NCBI GenBank assembly: GCA_963704825.1
Contig: CAVPHV010000011.1
Span: forward strand, 1-64,000
DNA from: CAVPHV01 sp963704825
GTDB lineage: Bacteria > Actinomycetota > Acidimicrobiia > Spongiisociales > UBA5794
Direction of reading: 5' to 3'
DNA length: 64,000 bases
Shown here one piece after another: positions 42,788 through 51,922 of the stretch. Both the position numbers and the translations under genes were made by a program. The first letter of the stretch is position 1. Every line of letters begins with the position of its first letter. Below the pieces are notes generated by a model, which had not been told where the DNA came from, did no database searches, and saw only the letters and a program-made list of their open reading frames with translations.

Positions 42788-44614
42788 ATGTCGATCGTGG
42801 GTACTGCCGGGCATGTGGATCACGGGAAGTCGACCCTCGTCGCCGCGCTGACCGGACGAGATCCGGACCGTTGGGCTGAGGAGAAGGAGCGCGGCCTCAC
42901 CATCGACCTCGGCTTCGCTTGGACGGAACTCGAGCCCGGCTCGACCGTCGGGTTCGTCGACGTGCCCGGCCACGAACGCTTCATCAAGAACATGCTGGCC
43001 GGCGTCGGGGCGCTCGACGTGGCTATGTTCGTCGTCGCGGCCGACGCCGGATGGATGCCGCAGTCTGAGGAACACCTTGCCGTCCTCGACCTTCTCGAGG
43101 TGGAGCACGGCGTGATCGCCCTGACCAGAGTCGACTTGGTCGATGAGGAGACCCGACTATTCGCCGAACTCGAGATTGCCGAGCAGGTGGCGGGCACCGT
43201 GATGGAAGACTGGCCGGTAGTGCCGGTCAGCCCCATCACCGGGGATGGGCTCGGTGAACTGACCGCGGCCCTCGCCGCGGCCGTGCGGTCCGCTGGGCCT
43301 TCGGCGGACACCGGCAGACCCCGGCTGTGGGTCGACCGCTCCTTCACGATCGCCGGCGCCGGCGCCGTCGTGACCGGGACCATGACCGGAGGAACCTTGA
43401 CCCGCGGCGAGGAAGTGACGCTGTTCCCCGGCAACAATCCGTTGCGGATTCGGAACCTGCAGGTCCACGAGCATGATGTTGAGACCATCGGACCCGGCAC
43501 CAGGGCGGCGGTCAATGTGTCGGGCGCCGGAATCGACAGCATCGTTCGGGGATCGATGCTGGGCCGCGCCGGCCGGTTCCGCACCACCCGCCGCGTCCTG
43601 GCCGATCTGCGCACGGTTCGGTCACTCGAAGCACCACTGACGGGAAGGGGCGCCTATCACTTGCATGTGGGAAGCGGGTCGTGGCCCGTTGAGGTCCGCA
43701 CCGTGGAGACCGTCTCGATCGCCGGCAGTGGTGCCATCCTCGTCGACTTCCCTGAGGCAATTCCCCTGGTCATAGGTGACCGCTACATCTTGCGCGAGAC
43801 GGGTCGTCGCGCCGTCGTCGGCGGGGGACGAATCCTCGATCCCCATCCACCCCGCAAGGTCGATCCAGAAACGCTTCCCCTCCTGCGACGCGGCCTGGAG
43901 GCAACACCGGACGAGCAGGCTCGGATCCTGGTGGAGCTGCGCGGTCACGAGACCCTCGCTCACCTGGCAACCGACACCGGTGGGGGCACGGTGAGCGGCT
44001 TCGTGGCCGGAGACCTTGGCATCGCAGACTGGAAGGTCGCCGCGCTGCTGGCCGATCTTCACCAGTCCGTCACGGAGTACCAGCGGGAGAACCCGCTGCG
44101 GCCGGGAGCACCCAAAGCAGAACTGACCGGGTCGATCGCCGTCACCGGGACGGTGCTCGAAGCCCTTGCCGCTCGCGCCGACGACCTCGTCGATGATGGC
44201 GCGACGATTCGCACCGTCGACTTCAGTGGCGGATGGGGACCGGCGCAGGAAACGGAGTGGGGCGCGGCACGTCAACTACTCGCCGACTCCGGCCTTGCGG
44301 TTCCTCGCGCCTCACAGCTCGGTCTTGGGACGGAGACGTTCCACGCGTTGTTACGCGATGAGCAACTGGTACGGATCGAACCTGATCTGGTGTATCTCCC
44401 CGAGCAGATCGATGTGATCGTCGAACGCCTATCCGAACTCCCCGACGGCTTCAGCGTCGGCGACTTCCGGGATGCCCTTGGGGTTTCACGCCGTCAGGCC
44501 GTGCCACTGCTCGAGTGGCTGGATGCCAGAGGGTGGACGGCACGTTCTGGCGATGTCCGGCGGGTCAAAAAGCGCCGGAACGAGCAAACACCTGGCGACG
44601 CTCCGACTCGGTGA
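42788..44614 (+). CDS. selB: selenocysteine-specific translation elongation factor SelB
   Basis: 608 residues. The GTPase domain opens GTAGHVDHGKST, followed by DVPGHERFIKNM and the ALTRVD specificity motif (NKxD equivalent). EF-Tu-like domains II and III lie at about 180-340, and the C-terminal winged-helix repeats (about 380-600) bind the SECIS hairpin of selenoprotein mRNA. It delivers Sec-tRNA to recoded UGA codons. The last 50 bp overlap the convergent whiB gene in antisense. Confidence 0.95.
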   Translation: MSIVGTAGHVDHGKSTLVAALTGRDPDRWAEEKERGLTIDLGFAWTELEPGSTVGFVDVPGHERFIKNMLAGVGALDVAMFVVAADAGWMPQSEEHLAVLDLLEVEHGVIALTRVDLVDEETRLFAELEIAEQVAGTVMEDWPVVPVSPITGDGLGELTAALAAAVRSAGPSADTGRPRLWVDRSFTIAGAGAVVTGTMTGGTLTRGEEVTLFPGNNPLRIRNLQVHEHDVETIGPGTRAAVNVSGAGIDSIVRGSMLGRAGRFRTTRRVLADLRTVRSLEAPLTGRGAYHLHVGSGSWPVEVRTVETVSIAGSGAILVDFPEAIPLVIGDRYILRETGRRAVVGGGRILDPHPPRKVDPETLPLLRRGLEATPDEQARILVELRGHETLAHLATDTGGGTVSGFVAGDLGIADWKVAALLADLHQSVTEYQRENPLRPGAPKAELTGSIAVTGTVLEALAARADDLVDDGATIRTVDFSGGWGPAQETEWGAARQLLADSGLAVPRASQLGLGTETFHALLRDEQLVRIEPDLVYLPEQIDVIVERLSELPDGFSVGDFRDALGVSRRQAVPLLEWLDARGWTARSGDVRRVKKRRNEQTPGDAPTR

Positions 44615-44825
44615 GTCCTCCCCAGATGCCGTACGGCTCGCGGATCTCCATGGCGTAGTTGAGGCAACTGCCCTGCACCGGGCATACGTCACATATTGAC
44701 TTCGCCCGGATCTCGCGTCGCTCCCGTTCCTCTTTGCGTTCGGTCGTACTGGGGGGAAAGAACAGGTGGGAGTGGTTCCCACGACACAAAGCAACAGGTT
44801 GCCATGACCGGTCAAGCGGAGTCAC
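44565..44825 (-). CDS. WhiB-family iron-sulfur transcription factor
   Basis: An 86-residue WhiB-like protein, found only in actinobacteria and their phages. The four cluster cysteines are visible (ALCRG near residue 13; CDVC; SC after PVQG), then the GIWGG turn and the basic tail TESERRQVFARS. The 4Fe-4S cluster is redox-sensitive and the protein binds RNA polymerase sigma factor. GTG 44825 has GGGAGG eight bases upstream; the longer frame adds a non-homologous leader. Its 3' end overlaps selB by 50 bp tail to tail. Confidence 0.93.
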   Translation of the reverse strand: MTPLDRSWQPVALCRGNHSHLFFPPSTTERKEERERREIRAKSICDVCPVQGSCLNYAMEIREPYGIWGGLTESERRQVFARSGAF

Positions 44826-44931
44826 AGGGGGATCCTCCCAATTAGGTAGCCGACACGTCCTCACACACAGCCCAAGGAACCTAACCATAGACTTGTCCAC
44901 AGACCAGGAATTTCTTGGCAAAACGCGCTAG

Positions 44932-46215
44932 CTAGTCGCGAGCACCCGAGTCCGGGGCAGGTGGACCAACCTCGAGGACGATGCCATTCACCTCGATCAC
45001 CTCGACGTCATCCCCGGGCCCAAGGCCCGCCGCCCGGTGCGATCGGGCTCGCCAACGGGCACCGTCAACGGTCACGATGCCTTCGGGATCAAACCCGGTC
45101 TCGGCAACCCCGGAACGACCCACGAGGTACTCCCGGCCGATGGTCGGCGTCGAGAAACGAGATCGCACCACACTGGTCATCGCAAACAGGTAGAACAACG
45201 CCACGCCGGCAACGACCAGCAGCACCGCCCACCAACGCGGACCGAACTGCGGCGCAGCGTCCGTGATCGCAAACCCGCCATAGAGCAGCAGCCCGGTGCC
45301 GACGATGCTGCGCAGGCCCAACTCGTTGCGTTGGAAGTCCCACGTGTAGAGGATCAAGCCCGCCACCGTCGCCGCGACGGCAAACCAATTGATGGGCAAC
45401 GTCGCCATCCCGTACCCGCCCAGGAAGAGCGAAAGGGCGGCGACCGCGGCCACCACGCCGGCGCCGGCCGCGTAGAACTCGAACGCGGCCAGAGCCAGCC
45501 CCGCCACCAGGAAGAAGAACGTGGCCTCGGGGCGAATGGAAAGCCTCAGGAAACGAGTGAACAGATCCGGCTTCACGAACCGAACGTTGACCGACGACGT
45601 GACGACCTCGACGCCATCGTCGGTGACCGTCTCGCCGGTTTCAACCTCGATACCACGGACCAAGGCGCCGTCCAAAGCCACGATGAACTGACCGATCGTC
45701 GGGCTCACGATCTCAATGAACTCCGGATTTGGGCCTTCCGGCGTAATCGTCACCGCATCGTCGAACAGCGGAAGGGTCAGATCTGCGCCGGCGATCACGT
45801 CGACGCCCTCGCCGCCTGCAACCGTTGGCGTCAGATAGCCGACCTCGGATCCCGGCGCCGCACCGGCGACATCAACTCTGAGCAAGAGTTCGGCAACGCC
45901 GCCGTAGGCCTCGGCTCCCGACGGTCCGACCCACGCGACCACCGGGACGGGTGCGTCTGCAACCGCAGCGAACAGTTCACTGGGATCGCCGGACGCAATC
46001 CCCGGGTTGTCGATCTTGAGAACCACGATCTGGGCGTCCGCAGTGCGCACCGTGTCGACGAGGAAATCCAAGGCCCGCTGATCCAGGGGACCCCGCACAT
46101 CGGCCACCACCACAGGCCCCGGCGCGTCGGACCGAGCCGCGGAAGGAGCCCCATCAGCAAGCAGGCCCACAAGCGGGGCGGCAAAGAACACGAGCAGAGC
46201 AAGGCGTCGAACCAT
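44932..46215 (-). CDS. NfeD-type membrane protease-like protein (ClpP-class/NfeD)
   Basis: 427 residues. A signal peptide (about 1-26) is followed by a ClpP/SppA-like domain (KIDNPGIASGD, WVGPSGAEAYGG), at least five transmembrane helices (about 235-370) and a C-terminal OB-fold NfeD domain (VGRSGVAETGFDPEGIVTVDGARW). Long NfeD proteins act with SPFH/flotillin partners in membrane quality control; no flotillin gene is adjacent. Ser in GPSGAEAYGG fits the catalytic position. ATG 46215 places the signal peptide at the start. Divergent from the receiver gene. Confidence 0.87.
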   Translation of the reverse strand: MVRRLALLVFFAAPLVGLLADGAPSAARSDAPGPVVVADVRGPLDQRALDFLVDTVRTADAQIVVLKIDNPGIASGDPSELFAAVADAPVPVVAWVGPSGAEAYGGVAELLLRVDVAGAAPGSEVGYLTPTVAGGEGVDVIAGADLTLPLFDDAVTITPEGPNPEFIEIVSPTIGQFIVALDGALVRGIEVETGETVTDDGVEVVTSSVNVRFVKPDLFTRFLRLSIRPEATFFFLVAGLALAAFEFYAAGAGVVAAVAALSLFLGGYGMATLPINWFAVAATVAGLILYTWDFQRNELGLRSIVGTGLLLYGGFAITDAAPQFGPRWWAVLLVVAGVALFYLFAMTSVVRSRFSTPTIGREYLVGRSGVAETGFDPEGIVTVDGARWRARSHRAAGLGPGDDVEVIEVNGIVLEVGPPAPDSGARD

Positions 46216-46306
46216 GAAGGCGTCGATGGTAGGCCGGATGGTGTCCACTGCGTATTCCCCGCAATGCCGGCGCCGGGTGGCGACCGAGGTCACTATCCTC
46301 CGCTCG

Positions 46307-46723
46307 ATGCCAAAGATCCTCGTCGTCGCCGATGTCTCGTGGGTTCGCAACGAAGTGCACGCCGCGCTCACCGAACCAGACTTCACCCTGATCGATCACG
46401 ATGATCCGGCTACCGCCGCGGCCCGCGCCACCGATGAGAACGTCGACGCGGTCGTGGTCGACATGCAGGTGGGGGCCATGGGCGGAGTGGCAGTGACCCG
46501 GGCACTGCGCGACGCTTCGATCCGACACGGCATCAACGACATCCCCGCCGTCATCCTCCTCGACCGCAGCGCCGACACATTCCTGGCCAAGCGGGCCGGT
46601 GCCGCCGGATGGGTCACCAAGCCGTTTTCGACCTACGAGATCGAAACCGCCCTTGTGGGCGCCATTGGCGTGGTGCCGCACGATGATGTCCCCAACGCCG
46701 CCCCCATAGCCTCCGATGAGTAG
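46307..46723 (+). CDS. stand-alone response-regulator receiver domain
   Basis: 138 residues with only a CheY-like receiver: KILVVADVSWV at the start, phospho-acceptor Asp in VVVDMQVGAMGG (about 54), and the conserved Lys in VTKPFSTYEI (about 106). The usual acidic pair after the first strand is reduced to a single aspartate (VAD), which may weaken magnesium binding. There is no output domain or adjacent kinase gene. It is divergent from the NfeD gene and 44 bp before the CNNM/CorC gene. Confidence 0.82.
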   Translation: MPKILVVADVSWVRNEVHAALTEPDFTLIDHDDPATAAARATDENVDAVVVDMQVGAMGGVAVTRALRDASIRHGINDIPAVILLDRSADTFLAKRAGAAGWVTKPFSTYEIETALVGAIGVVPHDDVPNAAPIASDE

Positions 46724-46767
46724 CCACCTCCCAACCACGACCCCGGCCTGAACGAGCCGCCGCCGCC

Positions 46768-48018
46768 GTGTCGTCCACCAACATCACCTACGTTGTGATC
46801 CTCGGATTGTGCGCGCTCGGATCGGGCTTCTTCTCCGGCTCGGAGACCGCCCTCATCGGCATCGGCAGGGAGAGAGTCCACCAGCTCGCCAACTCGGGCA
46901 GACGGGGCAGGCGGGTCGTCCAGCTCGTTTCCGACCCCGATCGCCTGCTGAGCACCGTGCTCGTCGCCAACAACCTGGTCAACATCCTCGGCGCATCGGT
47001 GGCGACCGTGCTGTTCGTCTCCCTTCTGGGCCAAACGTGGGGACCGTGGGTTTCGACCGCCGTCGTCACGACGGTGATCCTCATCGTCGGGGAAATCACA
47101 CCAAAGAGCCTGGCCGCCCGCTACCCCGAACGATTCTCTCTGGCGGTTGCCCCGACCATCTACCAACTATCCCGCGTCCTCGGCCCGGTCGCCCATTTGT
47201 TCACCGGAATCACCCGGGGCCTCTTCCGGCTGTTCCGCATCCCCGTCACCCCCTCGGTGAGCGCGGTCACCGAGGATGACATCAGGGCGCTGGCCGAACT
47301 CAGCTTCGTTGGAGGTGAGATCGAGCAAGTGGAGCGTGAGATCATCGACGCCCTCTTCACCCTGGCCGATCGGCCGGTGCGCGATGTGATGACGCCCCGA
47401 GTCGACATCGTGACGCTGACCGAGCCCGTAACGCTCCTCCAGGTACGCAAGGCAGTGGCCGCCACCGGGCATTCACGCTACCTCGTCTCCGCGGGAGACC
47501 TCGACGCGTTGAGCGGGGTGCTCTACGTGAAGGACCTCCTCCAGCTTCCCGACAACGCGCCGCCCGAACAGCTCGCTCGCCTGCTGCGGGTTCCCACGTA
47601 CGTTCCCGAGTCGATGTCGGTCCTGCGGGTGCTGCACACCCTGCGGACGGGACGATCCGCCTTCGCCGTCGTCCTCGACGAGCACGGCGGGGTCGAGGGC
47701 CTCGTCACCATCAAGGATCTGGTCAGCGAACTCGTCGGTGAACTCCAGGACGAATACGACCCCGGGATGCCCAGTGTGGTCCGAGTCACCCCCGGAGAGT
47801 GGCTGGCCGACGGTCGGATTCCGATCGAAGACCTCGAAGCGGAACTGGAGTGTGACCTGCCCGCCGGGCCATACGCCACGGCCGGCGGCCTGCTCATGAC
47901 GATCGCGGGGCGCATCCCGAAAGAGGGCGACGTATTCCACAGCGATGGCCTCAAGTTCACGGTTCTCCAGATGGACCGCAACCGGGTCGACCGGATTCGG
48001 GTTGAGACCGCCACCTGA
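46768..48018 (+). CDS. CNNM/CorC-family transporter-associated protein with CBS domains
   Basis: 416 residues. The DUF21 (CNNM) membrane domain (about 1-185) has the SGSETALI motif and NNLVNILGAS; a CBS pair follows (about 200-330; VMTPRVDIVTL, GVEGLVTIKDLVSELVGE); and a C-terminal CorC_HlyC domain closes it. The family is implicated in magnesium and cobalt efflux or homeostasis. GTG 46768 precedes the first helix. The promoter of the downstream tRNA lies partly inside its 3' end. Confidence 0.9.
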   Translation: MSSTNITYVVILGLCALGSGFFSGSETALIGIGRERVHQLANSGRRGRRVVQLVSDPDRLLSTVLVANNLVNILGASVATVLFVSLLGQTWGPWVSTAVVTTVILIVGEITPKSLAARYPERFSLAVAPTIYQLSRVLGPVAHLFTGITRGLFRLFRIPVTPSVSAVTEDDIRALAELSFVGGEIEQVEREIIDALFTLADRPVRDVMTPRVDIVTLTEPVTLLQVRKAVAATGHSRYLVSAGDLDALSGVLYVKDLLQLPDNAPPEQLARLLRVPTYVPESMSVLRVLHTLRTGRSAFAVVLDEHGGVEGLVTIKDLVSELVGELQDEYDPGMPSVVRVTPGEWLADGRIPIEDLEAELECDLPAGPYATAGGLLMTIAGRIPKEGDVFHSDGLKFTVLQMDRNRVDRIRVETAT

Positions 48019-48029
48019 GGGGGTACAAT
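48002..48029 (+). promoter_or_regulatory. promoter of tRNA-Pro
   Basis: TTGAGA (48002-48007) and TACAAT (48024-48029) are good -35 and -10 boxes with a 16-bp spacer. The tRNA starts nine bases after the -10 box. The -35 box lies inside the last codons of the CNNM/CorC gene. Confidence 0.75.
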
Positions 48030-48037
48030 CTCCCCAT

Positions 48038-48114
48038 CGGGACGTGGCGCAGCTTGGTAGCGCGCATCGTTCGGGACGATGAGGTCGCCGGTTCAAATCC
48101 GGCCGTCCCGACCA
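48038..48114 (+). tRNA. tRNA-Pro (anticodon CGG)
   Basis: A full cloverleaf: acceptor CGGGACG/CGTCCCG, D arm GCGC/GCGC, anticodon stem CATCG/CGATG with loop TTCGGGA (anticodon CGG), variable AGGTC, T arm GCCGG/CCGGC with loop TTCAAAT, discriminator A and encoded CCA. It reads proline CCG codons, which are common in this high-GC genome. Confidence 0.96.
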
Positions 48115-48157
48115 TATGAGAAAAGCCGGCGGAACACCGCCGGCTTTTCTCATATGG
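48112..48157. terminator. long inverted-repeat terminator overlapping the tRNA CCA end
   Basis: Perfect 21-bp arms (48112-48132 and 48137-48157) enclose the loop AACA. The left arm starts at the encoded CCA of the tRNA. The inner part AAAAGCCGGCGG/CCGCCGGCTTTT is a strong terminator on either strand. Confidence 0.85.
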
Positions 48158-48230
48158 TCGCAGGGTCGGAGGGAGAAGCTCCCGCGAAACGCGTTGCCCA
48201 GAAAGGCTCCGTGGCCACCCCCCGGAGTTG

Positions 48231-48695
48231 TTACGCGTCGGCGCCTTTGGTGGCGTCGCCTTTGACGGCGGCGGCAAGGGCTTCGAGTTCCCGGGTGAGG
48301 CGCTTCCTCATGCTGCCGCGGGTGAAGGGACCAAATACCACGGCGGCAAACCGGGTGGAGAGGCTGTCCGGATCGGCAACGATGTAGTTGGTCACCCGAG
48401 TGCCACCGTCGACCGTCTCGAGTTCGAGGCGGCCCTCGAAACTGAATGGACCACGCGCCATCTCGGTGCCGAGAACGTTCGGGGGCTCGAAGGTGAAGAC
48501 CCGCAACTCGATGTCGGCCCGACGCCAGTTGCTCGTGTACTCGCAGGTGAACAGAGCGCCTTCGTGCATCTCGTCCGACAGCATCCTGGCGCCGGTCACT
48601 CCCGACACCCAGGAGGGCATGTTGGCGACGTCGGAAACGAATGCGAAGACGTCAGACTGTGGGCAATCGATGATGACTGATGCGGACACATTCAT
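48231..48695 (-). CDS. SRPBCC-family (polyketide cyclase/START-like) protein
   Basis: 154 residues with the Bet v 1-like pattern of the cyclase/dehydrase and CoxG group: N-terminal ASVIIDCPQSDVFAFVSDVANMPSW, then strands ending GRLELETVDGGTRVTNY and a C-terminal amphipathic helix. These proteins bind hydrophobic ligands; activity cannot be inferred. It stands alone, convergent with the tRNA and 82 bp after the asd gene in the same direction. Confidence 0.85.
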   Translation of the reverse strand: MNVSASVIIDCPQSDVFAFVSDVANMPSWVSGVTGARMLSDEMHEGALFTCEYTSNWRRADIELRVFTFEPPNVLGTEMARGPFSFEGRLELETVDGGTRVTNYIVADPDSLSTRFAAVVFGPFTRGSMRKRLTRELEALAAAVKGDATKGADA

Positions 48696-48777
48696 CGGCG
48701 GCTCTCACCTTCGTCGTGCTCCCTTACCGTACCTTCTGATTCGGACAACACGCACGTCGGTTGATCGATTTTGCACG

Positions 48778-49806
48778 TCAGTCCAGCAACAGTTCAGCAA
48801 GTTGGACGGCGTTGAGGGCGGCTCCCTTGCGCAGGTTGTCACCCACGCTCCACAGGCTGATGCCGCCCGTGTCTCCAACCGTGGCCCGTACTCGCCCGAT
48901 CAGGACGTCGTCGATTCCAGCCGAATCAAGCGGGGTAGGCACTTTGGTGTCGTCCCACAGTTGCGCTCCGGGAGCCGTCGCAAGGATCTGCTGCGCCTCT
49001 TCGAGGCTGAGGGGCCGCTTGAAGAACATGGTCGATGCGATGCCGTGGCCGACCATGACCGGTACCCGAACACACATCGGCTCAACCCGAATGTCGGGCG
49101 CATCGAGGATCTTGCGAGTCTCGTAGACCAGCTTCCACTCCTCGTCGGTGTAGCCCTGCTCGGTGAACGATCCCGCCTGCGGGAGCACGTTGAAACCGAT
49201 GGGGCGGGCATAGAGGTCGCTGCCGGGGTCGGACCACTCGCCATCGACGAGGGCCTCTCGATCCTTGCCGAGGACGTCTGTTTCGTGGGCGAGCACATCC
49301 ATCCCGGTCTGACCTGAGCCGGAAACGGATTGGTACGAGGTTGCCGTCATCCGGTCGATCGTGGCGGCCTGATGCAGGGGACCCGCCGCCATCATCAGCA
49401 CCATCGTCGTGCAATTGGGGTTCGCAACAATCCCTTGATTCGTTGCGATTGCGGCGTCGTTGACCTCGGCGACCACCAGCGGCACCGCAGGGTCCATCCG
49501 GAACGCCGACGAGTTGTCCACGACGGTGCCACCCGCCAGGGCAAACCGCGGTGCAAAATCCCGCGACCGGGCGCCACCGGCAGAGAAAAGGGCGATGTCG
49601 ATCCCAGCAGGGTCGGCCGTCTCGAGATCCTCGACCACGATGTCGCCCCACTTGGTGGCAATCGTCCTTCCTGCCGACCGCGATGACGCCATGAGGCGCA
49701 GGTCGGCAACCGGAAAGTCTCGCTCCTCGAGAATGGAGACCATCGTGGTGCCGACGGCTCCGGTAGCGCCGACCACGGCCACTCGCGGGTTCTTGATGCC
49801 CATCAT
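48778..49806 (-). CDS. asd: aspartate-semialdehyde dehydrogenase
   Basis: A 342-residue enzyme reducing aspartyl phosphate to aspartate semialdehyde for lysine, threonine, methionine and diaminopimelate. VVGATGAVGTTM binds NADP, the catalytic cysteine is in ANPNCTTM, and SGSGQTGMDVL (variant of the SGAG motif) and a conserved arginine/histidine region (VPVMVGHGI) follow. The ATG overlaps the lysC stop (ATGA), so the two enzymes of consecutive steps are co-translated. ATG 49806 is followed by a second ATG at 49803. Confidence 0.95.
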   Translation of the reverse strand: MMGIKNPRVAVVGATGAVGTTMVSILEERDFPVADLRLMASSRSAGRTIATKWGDIVVEDLETADPAGIDIALFSAGGARSRDFAPRFALAGGTVVDNSSAFRMDPAVPLVVAEVNDAAIATNQGIVANPNCTTMVLMMAAGPLHQAATIDRMTATSYQSVSGSGQTGMDVLAHETDVLGKDREALVDGEWSDPGSDLYARPIGFNVLPQAGSFTEQGYTDEEWKLVYETRKILDAPDIRVEPMCVRVPVMVGHGIASTMFFKRPLSLEEAQQILATAPGAQLWDDTKVPTPLDSAGIDDVLIGRVRATVGDTGGISLWSVGDNLRKGAALNAVQLAELLLD

Positions 49807-51035
49807 GCGGATACCTCCCCAGCCTTGTCACCCAACTCGAAGCCGTCATGAAGAGCGGCCACCGCGGCGGCGACGTCGTCTCCTCGCACCACACACGAAA
49901 TGCGAATGGGCGAGGTGGAAATCATTTCGATGTTGATGCCGTTTTCCGAGAGGATCCGAAACATTCGAGCGGCGATCCCCAACTCGGTCGTCATCCCGGC
50001 GCCGACCAGCGACACCTTGGCAATATTGTCGTCGACGTGGACTCCCTCGGCCCCGATCTCAGCACTGATCTCGTCGGCGACCCTGCGGGCCGTCGGTACG
50101 TGATCCTTGGAGACGGTGAACGAGATATCCGTGACGCCCTTGATCGAGATGTTCTGAACGATCATGTCGACGTTCACTCCAGCCGCGGCCAGCGGCTCGA
50201 ACATCGTGGCGGCAATGCCGGGCTTGTCCGGCACGCCGTGCACCGTGACCTTCGCCTCGCTGGCATCGTGGGCCACGCCCCGGATGATTGCCTCTTCCAT
50301 CGTCTCCTCCTTCACCCACGTCCCCGGTCCGTCGTGGAATGACGAGCGGACGTGGATCGGGATGTTGTAGCGGCGGCCAAATTCAACGGAGCGAGCCATC
50401 AGCACGCGAGCCCCCGAACTAGCCAACTCCAGCATCTCCTCAAACGAGATCTCGGCAAGTTTGGTTGCATGCGGCACGAGTCGCGGGTCGGCCGTGAACA
50501 CTCCATCGACATCGGTGTAGATCTCACACGCATCGGCTTGGAGCGCAGCCGCGAGCGCCACCGCAGTTGCGTCCGATCCACCCCGCCCCAAGGTCGTGAT
50601 CTCTTTGGCGATCGGGTCAACCCCTTGGAAGCCGGCAACGATGACCACCTTGCCCTCGTCGAGACCCTCGCGCACCCGGTGCGCTCTGATATCGACGATC
50701 TCGGCGGAACCGTGGACGTCGGTGGTCAGAATCCCGGCCTGCGAACCCGTGAGGCTCATCGCCGGACAACCCCGGTCCTGAATCGCCATCGCACACAGCG
50801 CCATCGAAATCCGTTCACCGGCGGTGAGCAGCATGTCCATCTCTCGGGCATACGCTCCGTCGGTCACCTGCCCGGCGAGGTGGATCAGTTCATCGGTCGA
50901 CTTCCCCATGGCGGAGACGACAACGACGACGTCGTTGCCGGCATCGTGGGTTGTCGCGACGCGCTCGGCCACGCGGCGAATGCGCTCGGCATCCGCCACG
51001 GATGTACCACCGAACTTCTGGACTATCAGTGCCAT
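49803..51035 (-). CDS. lysC: aspartate kinase
   Basis: A 410-residue aspartokinase. KFGGTSVAD opens the kinase domain; LTGSQAGI, LGRGGSDATAVALAAAL and TDVDGVFTADPR are typical. Two ACT domains form the C-terminal part (about 270-400), the lysine/threonine allosteric module. It phosphorylates aspartate in the step before Asd, encoded next with a four-base overlap. An internal start for a separate regulatory beta subunit, known in some actinobacteria, is possible near ETMEEAIIRG but not proven here. Confidence 0.95.
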   Translation of the reverse strand: MALIVQKFGGTSVADAERIRRVAERVATTHDAGNDVVVVVSAMGKSTDELIHLAGQVTDGAYAREMDMLLTAGERISMALCAMAIQDRGCPAMSLTGSQAGILTTDVHGSAEIVDIRAHRVREGLDEGKVVIVAGFQGVDPIAKEITTLGRGGSDATAVALAAALQADACEIYTDVDGVFTADPRLVPHATKLAEISFEEMLELASSGARVLMARSVEFGRRYNIPIHVRSSFHDGPGTWVKEETMEEAIIRGVAHDASEAKVTVHGVPDKPGIAATMFEPLAAAGVNVDMIVQNISIKGVTDISFTVSKDHVPTARRVADEISAEIGAEGVHVDDNIAKVSLVGAGMTTELGIAARMFRILSENGINIEMISTSPIRISCVVRGDDVAAAVAALHDGFELGDKAGEVSA

Positions 51036-51108
51036 GGAGCCGCGCAGTGTACCGATCGACCACGATGTTCAGCGTTATGCCGGTCGGCATGTAGCATCGC
51101 ACGCCGAT

Positions 51109-51885
51109 ATGGAGCTCAACATCAGAACCCTCATCCCGGTTGCCCTTGCGCTGGCGCTACTGGTCACCGCCTGCGGTGACGACGATTCGTTCGAGCCGAC
51201 GAGCACCGACGCTCCAGCCAGCACGACCACGGCAGTGCCGCTGTCCGAGTTCACCACGACGATGGCCACCGAGGCTCCCCAGTTCGGGCCGGCCGATTAC
51301 GACGGCTTCCGCGCCCAGCAGACCGCCTGTGGCGCCGACGCCCCCGAGCCCATCGAACTCATGACCTTTGATGAGCCCGAAGACATGAGTCTCGATCCGT
51401 CGACCCCCGTCACGGTCACGATCAGCACATCGTGCGGCGACATCGTGGTCGAACTCGACCCGTCGATAGCCCCCGAGACGGTGAACTCATTCGTGTTCCT
51501 CGCCGATCAGGGCTTCTTCGACGGCGGAGCCTCACACCGCATCGCTCCCGGTTTCGTGATGCAAGCGGGGGATCCGACCGCCACCGGCCGGGGCGGACCC
51601 GGCTACTCCATTCCCGACGAACTGCCCACCGGTGACACCCCCTACACCAGAGGCACCCTCGCCATGGCCAACGCCGGGCCCGATACCGGTGGGTCACAGT
51701 TCTTCATCATGCTCGACGACGCCGGTCTGCCCCCCGCCTACTCCGTCTTCGGACAGGTCATCGAGGGACTCGAGGTGCTCGACCTCATCGCGGCCGTGCC
51801 GGTCGGGTTCAGCTCCTCAGGCGAGCCAAGTTCCCCACTCGAGACGGTTTATCTCGTCAAGGTGACGGTGGATCTTCCCAGCTGA
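51109..51885 (+). CDS. lipoprotein cyclophilin-type peptidyl-prolyl isomerase
   Basis: 258 residues. The signal peptide ends in the lipobox LVTAC (Cys about 21), then a Thr/Ala/Pro-rich linker (to about 60). A cyclophilin domain (about 95-255) contains ETVNSFVFLADQGFFDG, SHRIAPGFVMQAGDP and GSQFFIMLDDA. It probably helps fold proteins on the outer face of the membrane. It is divergent from lysC (73 bp). The position of the lipobox supports ATG 51109. Confidence 0.9.
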   Translation: MELNIRTLIPVALALALLVTACGDDDSFEPTSTDAPASTTTAVPLSEFTTTMATEAPQFGPADYDGFRAQQTACGADAPEPIELMTFDEPEDMSLDPSTPVTVTISTSCGDIVVELDPSIAPETVNSFVFLADQGFFDGGASHRIAPGFVMQAGDPTATGRGGPGYSIPDELPTGDTPYTRGTLAMANAGPDTGGSQFFIMLDDAGLPPAYSVFGQVIEGLEVLDLIAAVPVGFSSSGEPSSPLETVYLVKVTVDLPS

Positions 51886-51922
51886 GCCGGCGTCCCTCGG
51901 GTGTTCTATCATTTGCGCCGCA

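Noticed and set aside
51036..51108. Lysine riboswitch upstream of lysC
   Set aside because: Only 73 bp separate the divergent starts, too short for the aptamer, and no five-helix fold is seen.
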